Below, in pieces: positions 59,834 to 64,000 of a stretch of DNA of 64,000 nucleotides (the stretch's first letter is position 1; each line of letters begins with the position of its first letter). The DNA is taken from NCBI GenBank assembly GCA_010672925.1, contig JAAHFP010000013.1, forward strand, positions 62,001-126,000, read 5' to 3'. The notes beneath the pieces were generated by a model. It saw nothing but the letters and a program-made list of their open reading frames with translations, searched no databases and was not told the origin of the DNA. This DNA comes from Symploca sp. SIO1C2. GTDB lineage: Bacteria; Cyanobacteriota; Cyanobacteriia; Cyanobacteriales; Coleofasciculaceae. A program made the translations under genes and the position numbers.

Positions 59834-60694
59834 ATGACATCTTCAATTAGTTTGCCTACTCAGTCTCAACCACCCCTGCCACCTAGGGAAACTCTGCCAA
59901 CGATGTATGATCTACCCAGCGAGGATCCGGAGGAACCTGGTTTGCCAGACGAGTTTCACTTTTTACAACCCCTACTACTTTACCTAACTTTTCAACCAAC
60001 TACTTGGAGTCCTGAACTAGTTTACGCTGCGGCGGATCTTAATCTCTACTATGATCCAACCAATCCTCTGTGGTATAAACGCCCTGATTGGTTTGGTGTT
60101 GTTGGAGTTCCTCGTTTCTATGAAGGTAAAGATTTACGTTTAAGTTACGTCACTTGGCAAGAGAGAGCTAATCCTTTTGTTGTAGTTGAGTTACTTTCAC
60201 CTGGTACTGAAGAAGAAGATTCCGGTAAGACAATCAGGAAAGTTAAAAAGCCGCCTACCAAGTGGGAAGTCTATGAAAAAATTCTGCGGGTTCCTTACTA
60301 TGTCATCTTTAGTCGCTATACAAATGAGCTTCAAGCTTTTCAACTAGTAGGTAGTCGTTATCAATCAATCAACCTGACCAATGAAGCGATACCAATGCCA
60401 GATTTAGGATTAAGTCTGGGTTTGTGGCAAGGTTCATTTCGAGGGGCTGACAGGCAGTGGTTACGATGGATGACTTTGGAAGGAGAGTTGATTCCTCTTC
60501 CCAGTGAAGTAGCTGTAATCGCTCAGAAACAAGCAGCCGATGCTAAACAAGAAACTGCCGATGCTAAACAAGAAGCTGCCGATGCCAAGCAAGAAACTGC
60601 TGATGCCAAACAAGAAGCTGCTAATGCTCAACTCAGAGCACAACAGCTAGCAGACCGATTGCGGGAATTGGGAGTCAATCCAGATGAAATTTAA
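59834..60694 (+). CDS. Uma2 family (DUF820) nuclease-fold protein with repeat tail
   Basis: 286 residues. The Uma2 pattern is seen: an Asp in KRPDWFGVVGV, a Glu in PFVVVELLSPGTEEED, then KWEVYEKILRVPYYVIF. Uma2 proteins have a PD-(D/E)XK-type fold and are very common in cyanobacteria; function unclear. The tail carries four perfect or near-perfect 21-bp units (60536-60619) coding ADAKQEA/ADAKQET heptads, which would form a coiled coil, so the repeat number may vary between strains. Confidence 0.88.
   Translation: MTSSISLPTQSQPPLPPRETLPTMYDLPSEDPEEPGLPDEFHFLQPLLLYLTFQPTTWSPELVYAAADLNLYYDPTNPLWYKRPDWFGVVGVPRFYEGKDLRLSYVTWQERANPFVVVELLSPGTEEEDSGKTIRKVKKPPTKWEVYEKILRVPYYVIFSRYTNELQAFQLVGSRYQSINLTNEAIPMPDLGLSLGLWQGSFRGADRQWLRWMTLEGELIPLPSEVAVIAQKQAADAKQETADAKQEAADAKQETADAKQEAANAQLRAQQLADRLRELGVNPDEI
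60536..60619 (+). repeat. 21-bp tandem repeat (4 units) in the Uma2 gene
   Basis: Units GCCGATGCTAAACAAGAAACT and variants, each coding ADAKQE(T/A): a heptad that favours coiled-coil formation. Confidence 0.9.
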
Positions 60695-60770
60695 GTCTTC
60701 GGTAAAGAACAGTGAAGCAAATGGGCTAAATTGCCTTGTATTGCAAGTGGGAAATCCCTACCACCTACTA

Positions 60771-60791
60771 CCTAACACCTAACACCTAACA
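60771..60791. repeat. Heptamer array CCTAACA x3
   Basis: Three perfect units after the Uma2 gene, inside a 291-bp gap in which no gene is seen. Confidence 0.95.
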
Positions 60792-60985
60792 CCGATTAGC
60801 TAAAATAGTCTAAAGTTGGCAAGTTGAATAGAGCAGCAACTCAGTAACCACTTTGCCCTTATTCAGTGGTTTGGAACCTTTACTGTTAAGGAGAAACGGG
60901 TTTGGGAGAGCTTCCAATCTCTCCTACTCACTGTTGCCTCTGGCCTCTTGCCTTGTAACTTAGTTCTATTTAACCAGATTACGTT

Positions 60986-62215
60986 TTGGATTTGTCTAAC
61001 CTGTGGCTACTCGTTGTTCCTCCAGTAGCAGGGGCAGTTATTGGCTATTTCACTAATGATTTAGCCATCACCATGCTGTTTCGCCCTTACAAACCTATTT
61101 ACATTGGTAAACGTCGGTTACCTTTGACACCTGGTTTAATTCCCAGCAACCAAGAGCGCCTTGCTCAAAAAATTGCTGACACTATCATGGGTTCTCTACT
61201 AACACCGGCGGAGTTACAACGTCTAGCAAAGCGTTTGCTGGCCTTAGAACGAGTTCAAGGGGCAATTTTCTGGCTTTTAACCCTTGCACTAGAGCAAGTT
61301 CGACTAGACAAGGAGCAGAAAACTGCCAAGATTCTTGCCTCGATTCTCAGAGATTTTTTAGGGGAATCATTACCTCGCATACTGAAAGTTTTAGCTCGTC
61401 GTGAGGATTTTTTAGAACCCCAACTCAACCAAATTTTTGACCAGATTTTATTAGAATTTGAAATCAATGAACAACAAGCCAAAACTCTTTCTAACTGGAT
61501 ACTACAAGTAGCTTTACCACCGGATGTCTTACGACAGGCACTGATTGATTTTTTAACTGAGCGCAACATTCAAGTGATTGATGAAGGCTTTCGAGAGAAA
61601 AGCACGGGAACTTATTGGGTTATCGCTAATTTATTTGGTTTAAGAAACTCCCTAACTCGCCTAAGAGCTTATTGTTTGGATGACAAGGAAGCAGCTAATG
61701 CTCGTTTAGAAGAACTAATTATTTCTCTCGGAACTCGTGAGCGGCTGCGGGAGTGGTTGCAAAATCTGACTCTGCAAAATTTGCCTGTGTTAACGGTGCG
61801 GCAGCTACGGAAAACAACAGCTGATGCAGTACGCAGCTATATTCAAGAACGAGGTGGCGACTTGCTACAAGAATTTAGTCGCTCGGTTGATTGGGAAAAA
61901 GTAGCGGTATTAATTATTAACCGACTGCGGGAGTCAGAAACAATGAACACATCCCTAGAACTGATTAGCCAGGAATTGGCTTTGGTATTGGAACGTTATC
62001 TAGAGGAAGATTTGGAAAAACTTGTGGCTCAGGTGATTCCCATTTTATCGATTGATCAAGTAATTGTAGAGCGGGTTAGGGCAACTTCACCAGAGCAGCT
62101 GGAAATCTCTATTAAAGGGATCGTCAAGAATGAGCTGCAAGCGATTGTTAATATAGGTGGCATCTTAGGTTTTGTTATTGGATTATTGCAGACCATTTTG
62201 TTGTGGTTCAGATAG
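60986..62215 (+). CDS. DUF445 family membrane protein
   Basis: 409 residues. A hydrophobic N-terminal helix ([27 protein letters not shown]) with the DUF445 signature TNDLAIxMLF, then [35 protein letters not shown], a long helical soluble part, and a C-terminal helix ([18 protein letters not shown]). The family is widespread in bacteria and of unknown function. The start is TTG at 60986; the next in-frame ATG lies past the first helix, so TTG is kept, although no strong ribosome binding site is visible. Confidence 0.88.
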   Translation: MDLSNLWLLVVPPVAGAVIGYFTNDLAITMLFRPYKPIYIGKRRLPLTPGLIPSNQERLAQKIADTIMGSLLTPAELQRLAKRLLALERVQGAIFWLLTLALEQVRLDKEQKTAKILASILRDFLGESLPRILKVLARREDFLEPQLNQIFDQILLEFEINEQQAKTLSNWILQVALPPDVLRQALIDFLTERNIQVIDEGFREKSTGTYWVIANLFGLRNSLTRLRAYCLDDKEAANARLEELIISLGTRERLREWLQNLTLQNLPVLTVRQLRKTTADAVRSYIQERGGDLLQEFSRSVDWEKVAVLIINRLRESETMNTSLELISQELALVLERYLEEDLEKLVAQVIPILSIDQVIVERVRATSPEQLEISIKGIVKNELQAIVNIGGILGFVIGLLQTILLWFR

Positions 62216-62278
62216 AAAGGACAGACAAGATTCCTATGCCACGAAGTTGGATTTAATACTAAGGGAGTGTTAATTGAC

Positions 62279-63127
62279 TCAAATCTTGCCTGCATCTAAA
62301 TTCCTCATAGCAGTTCCTAAATCATTGGTTAGCTGTTTAGCACTAGTTTTGGTGGATTTACTCAGATAATCTGCCACAGTTAGAGGACAACCAATATCAA
62401 CTGTGACATCAGAACCCCGGTGGGGTACTAAATTGCTGTAACGAATGCTGATGGGCACAATTTTTAGCCCAATACCTGGTTCACTTGATTCAGTTTGTAG
62501 AGCAATACGAGCCATACCAGGTTTGAGGGGGTGAAGTGTACCATCTTGGAAGATATTACCTTCCGGAAACATAACCAAGGCTTCACCATTGCGCAACAGT
62601 TCGACACTATGACGGATACTACTAATTCCTGGACGTTTGGTATCAACAGGAAATCCTCCCATACGCCTGATAAACCAGCCCTGCAAACCATTACATTCAT
62701 TTGCCGAAACCATAAACCGCAAGTCACGTCCAGTAACTGGTCTCCCAGCTGCATAAGGCATAACTAAAGCATCCCAGCGAGAGCGATGAGTTGGGGCTAA
62801 GATAACTGGACCAGTCTTTGGTATATTCTCATGTCCTGTCACTTTCAGTTGCTTGAAGTACAAAGGCATAACAATACGACGCCCCAAAGGATAGAGAATA
62901 GAAGCTAACCAATGATTAACATGGGAGTGAACAGGAGCGACTTTTGCCTGACTTAATTTCTTGATAGCCTTGGTTAAGAAACTGGTTTTCTTTGGGGAAA
63001 TTTTGGATATTTCTTTTTTGTCCTGATTAGAAACTGGTTGGGAGAGAATATTGGATTGGCTCTCTATAACTTGTGTTACTGGAGTTATGATTGCTGGGGC
63101 TTGTTCACGGAGGTTGAGTTGCATCAT
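62279..63127 (-). CDS. 1-acyl-sn-glycerol-3-phosphate acyltransferase-like (PlsC family)
   Basis: 282 residues. The acyltransferase motifs are HRSRWD (HxxxxD, about 113-118), FPEGN (about 183-187) and PLKPGMARIAL. PlsC-type enzymes acylate lysophosphatidic acid to phosphatidic acid. The first roughly 75 residues are an extra polar N-terminal part (NQDKKEISKISPKKTSFL) without a signal peptide, so the start may be later. A cyanobacterial genome has several such genes, so the substrate is not certain. Confidence 0.88.
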   Translation of the reverse strand: MMQLNLREQAPAIITPVTQVIESQSNILSQPVSNQDKKEISKISPKKTSFLTKAIKKLSQAKVAPVHSHVNHWLASILYPLGRRIVMPLYFKQLKVTGHENIPKTGPVILAPTHRSRWDALVMPYAAGRPVTGRDLRFMVSANECNGLQGWFIRRMGGFPVDTKRPGISSIRHSVELLRNGEALVMFPEGNIFQDGTLHPLKPGMARIALQTESSEPGIGLKIVPISIRYSNLVPHRGSDVTVDIGCPLTVADYLSKSTKTSAKQLTNDLGTAMRNLDAGKI

Positions 63128-63286
63128 CAGAAATTAATTTTTACAGCTTCAGAGTCTACACTCTTACCTTAGGTGTTATCTTCAACTCCTGTCTTAGGGG
63201 CAAGGGACACTTATGCCAGTGTCATTATTGGGGAATTGAGAATTGAGAATTTGAGAATGGGCAATGGAACATGGGAAAGAAAGATT

Positions 63287-63381
63287 TATAGCAGTCGCTA
63301 GGGTGGTTAAGACATTCTTAGTTAAGGCAACTTAACAAGGGGCTGCCATCCTCTTTTCCTAATGGCCTTGGCGGTTGCTAT
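63287..63381. repeat. 95-bp palindromic element overlapping the tadA 3' end
   Basis: TATAGCAGTCGC start and GGCGGTTGCTAT end, about 85% like the 42431 copy. On the minus strand it encodes the last residues of TadA (SNRQGH) and its stop codon (63359-63361). Confidence 0.85.
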
Positions 63382-63904
63382 CATATCGGGTCTCTGATCC
63401 TTTGTCCTTACTACGCCGTCGCTGGGCAAACCAATCTTGCAGCTGGTTTCGGCAAGCAGATTCCATAATTCCACCGAGGATAGGTAGTCGGTGGTTAGAG
63501 CAAGCGCTATCAGGAAGATTGGCAACAGTACGAATTGTGCCAGTTTTGGGATCGTCTACTCCATAAACCAGAAGAGCTAACCGTGCCAAAATGATAGCAC
63601 CGGTACACATCAAGCAAGGTTCAAGAGTTACATATAGGGTGCAGTTGTTGAGATGCCAGCTTTGTAAAGCCTGACCCGCAGCACGTAGAGCAAGAATTTC
63701 TGCATGAGCTGTTGGATCTTGATCTCGCTCTCTACGATTAGTGGCTTCTGCAATTAATTTACCGGTATCATCAACAACTACAGCCCCCACTGGTACTTCT
63801 CCTGCTTCCCCAGCTTCTTGAGCCAGGTTTAGGGCATAGCTCATCCATTTCCTGTGCATCAGATACACAGGAGCTTCAATAGCTGCTGTTGTATGTTCAA
63901 ACAT
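63359..63904 (-). CDS. tadA: tRNA adenosine(34) deaminase TadA
   Basis: 181 residues. The zinc deaminase motif is complete: HAE (67-69) and PCLMC (96-100). GEVPVGAVVVDDTGKLIAEATNRRE and ILGGIMESACRNQLQDWFAQRR are typical of TadA, which converts A34 to inosine in tRNA-Arg(ACG). The last six or so residues and the stop come from a dispersed 95-bp element, so the ancestral C-terminus was probably a little different. There is a short N-terminal extension (about 15 residues) before YLMHRKWMSYAL; Met16 is a possible start. Confidence 0.94.
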   Translation of the reverse strand: MFEHTTAAIEAPVYLMHRKWMSYALNLAQEAGEAGEVPVGAVVVDDTGKLIAEATNRRERDQDPTAHAEILALRAAGQALQSWHLNNCTLYVTLEPCLMCTGAIILARLALLVYGVDDPKTGTIRTVANLPDSACSNHRLPILGGIMESACRNQLQDWFAQRRRSKDKGSETRYDSNRQGH

Positions 63905-64000
63905 CTTTTGAGGCAGGAGTCAGAAGGTAGGAGGCAGAAGGCAGGAGGCAGGGGGCAGGGGTACTCTAGATGAAAAAATTTTTTTCACCACTAGGTAATG
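63905..64000. repeat. Dispersed purine repeat and palindrome at window end
   Basis: GGCAGGAG/GGCAGAAGG-type units then GATGAAAAAATTTTTTTCACC (63969-63989) and ACTAGG, immediately upstream of tadA. The element may continue past the window edge. Confidence 0.8.

Overview
The window looks like chromosome from a filamentous cyanobacterium. Evidence: phycocyanin genes with their bilin lyases, a geranylgeranyl reductase (ChlP), the phylloquinone methyltransferase MenG, the Rubisco assembly factor Raf1, the septal-junction genes fraC and fraD (known from filamentous species), many copies of the octamer GCGATCGC (HIP1), and many short tandem heptamer or nonamer arrays between genes. The species cannot be named from this. 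No rRNA, tRNA, CRISPR array or phage region was recognised. I did not recognise a complete biosynthetic cluster or a known defence island.

Layout. 0-5 kb: sodium/solute symporter, DUF2834-type membrane protein, DUF457-like membrane hydrolase, O-methyltransferase, DUF433 protein. 5-10 kb: phycobilisome block cpcB-cpcA-(hairpin)-cpcE-cpcF on the minus strand, preceded by a HEAT-repeat NblB-like gene and, divergently, a phycobiliprotein-like gene. 10-21 kb: a membrane glycosyltransferase interrupted in frame by dispersed repeats, a secreted LVIVD beta-propeller protein, then three plus-strand genes with glycosyltransferase and FkbM-type methyltransferase domains, and trmB. 21-30 kb: WD40 protein, a 52-codon Pmp3-like gene, Ser/Thr kinase, ABC-F ATPase followed by a MITE, larE, ABC-2 permease and a double-domain cobO. 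30-40 kb: fraC-fraD, a twin-RCK channel-like protein, a GlcF-like iron-sulfur protein, an ABC1/UbiB kinase, a GT4 enzyme and a secreted protein with a 141-residue internal duplication. 40-50 kb: a solo TnpB element, bolA-grxD, a second Ser/Thr kinase, aroE, hisZ coupled to a J-domain/TPR gene, chlP. 50-64 kb: a PD-(D/E)XK-like protein, dhaL, small unknown genes, rsgA, a coiled-coil protein, a response regulator fused to DUF3685/Ycf55, raf1, a response regulator-GAF protein, menG, Uma2, DUF445, a PlsC-type acyltransferase and tadA.

Working together: cpcBA encode the phycocyanin subunits and cpcEF the heterodimeric lyase for CpcA. fraC-fraD act at cell-cell septa. bolA-grxD form an iron-sulfur/redox pair. 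The 14-21 kb genes probably build or decorate a surface glycan.

The most distinctive property is the amount of small mobile or repetitive DNA and where it sits. Heptamer arrays run into start codons (positions 1918, 3535, 27778) or supply stop codons. One MITE with a 4-bp target duplication was inserted inside the stop codon of the ABC-F gene. A palindromic element of about 95 bp provides the last residues and stop of TadA. A dispersed purine-rich/palindrome repeat is fixed in frame inside a membrane glycosyltransferase. The best candidate for an undescribed system is the 14.2-20.8 kb cassette, where two large paralogues share an N-terminal half but carry different C-terminal enzymes (methyltransferases versus GT4).
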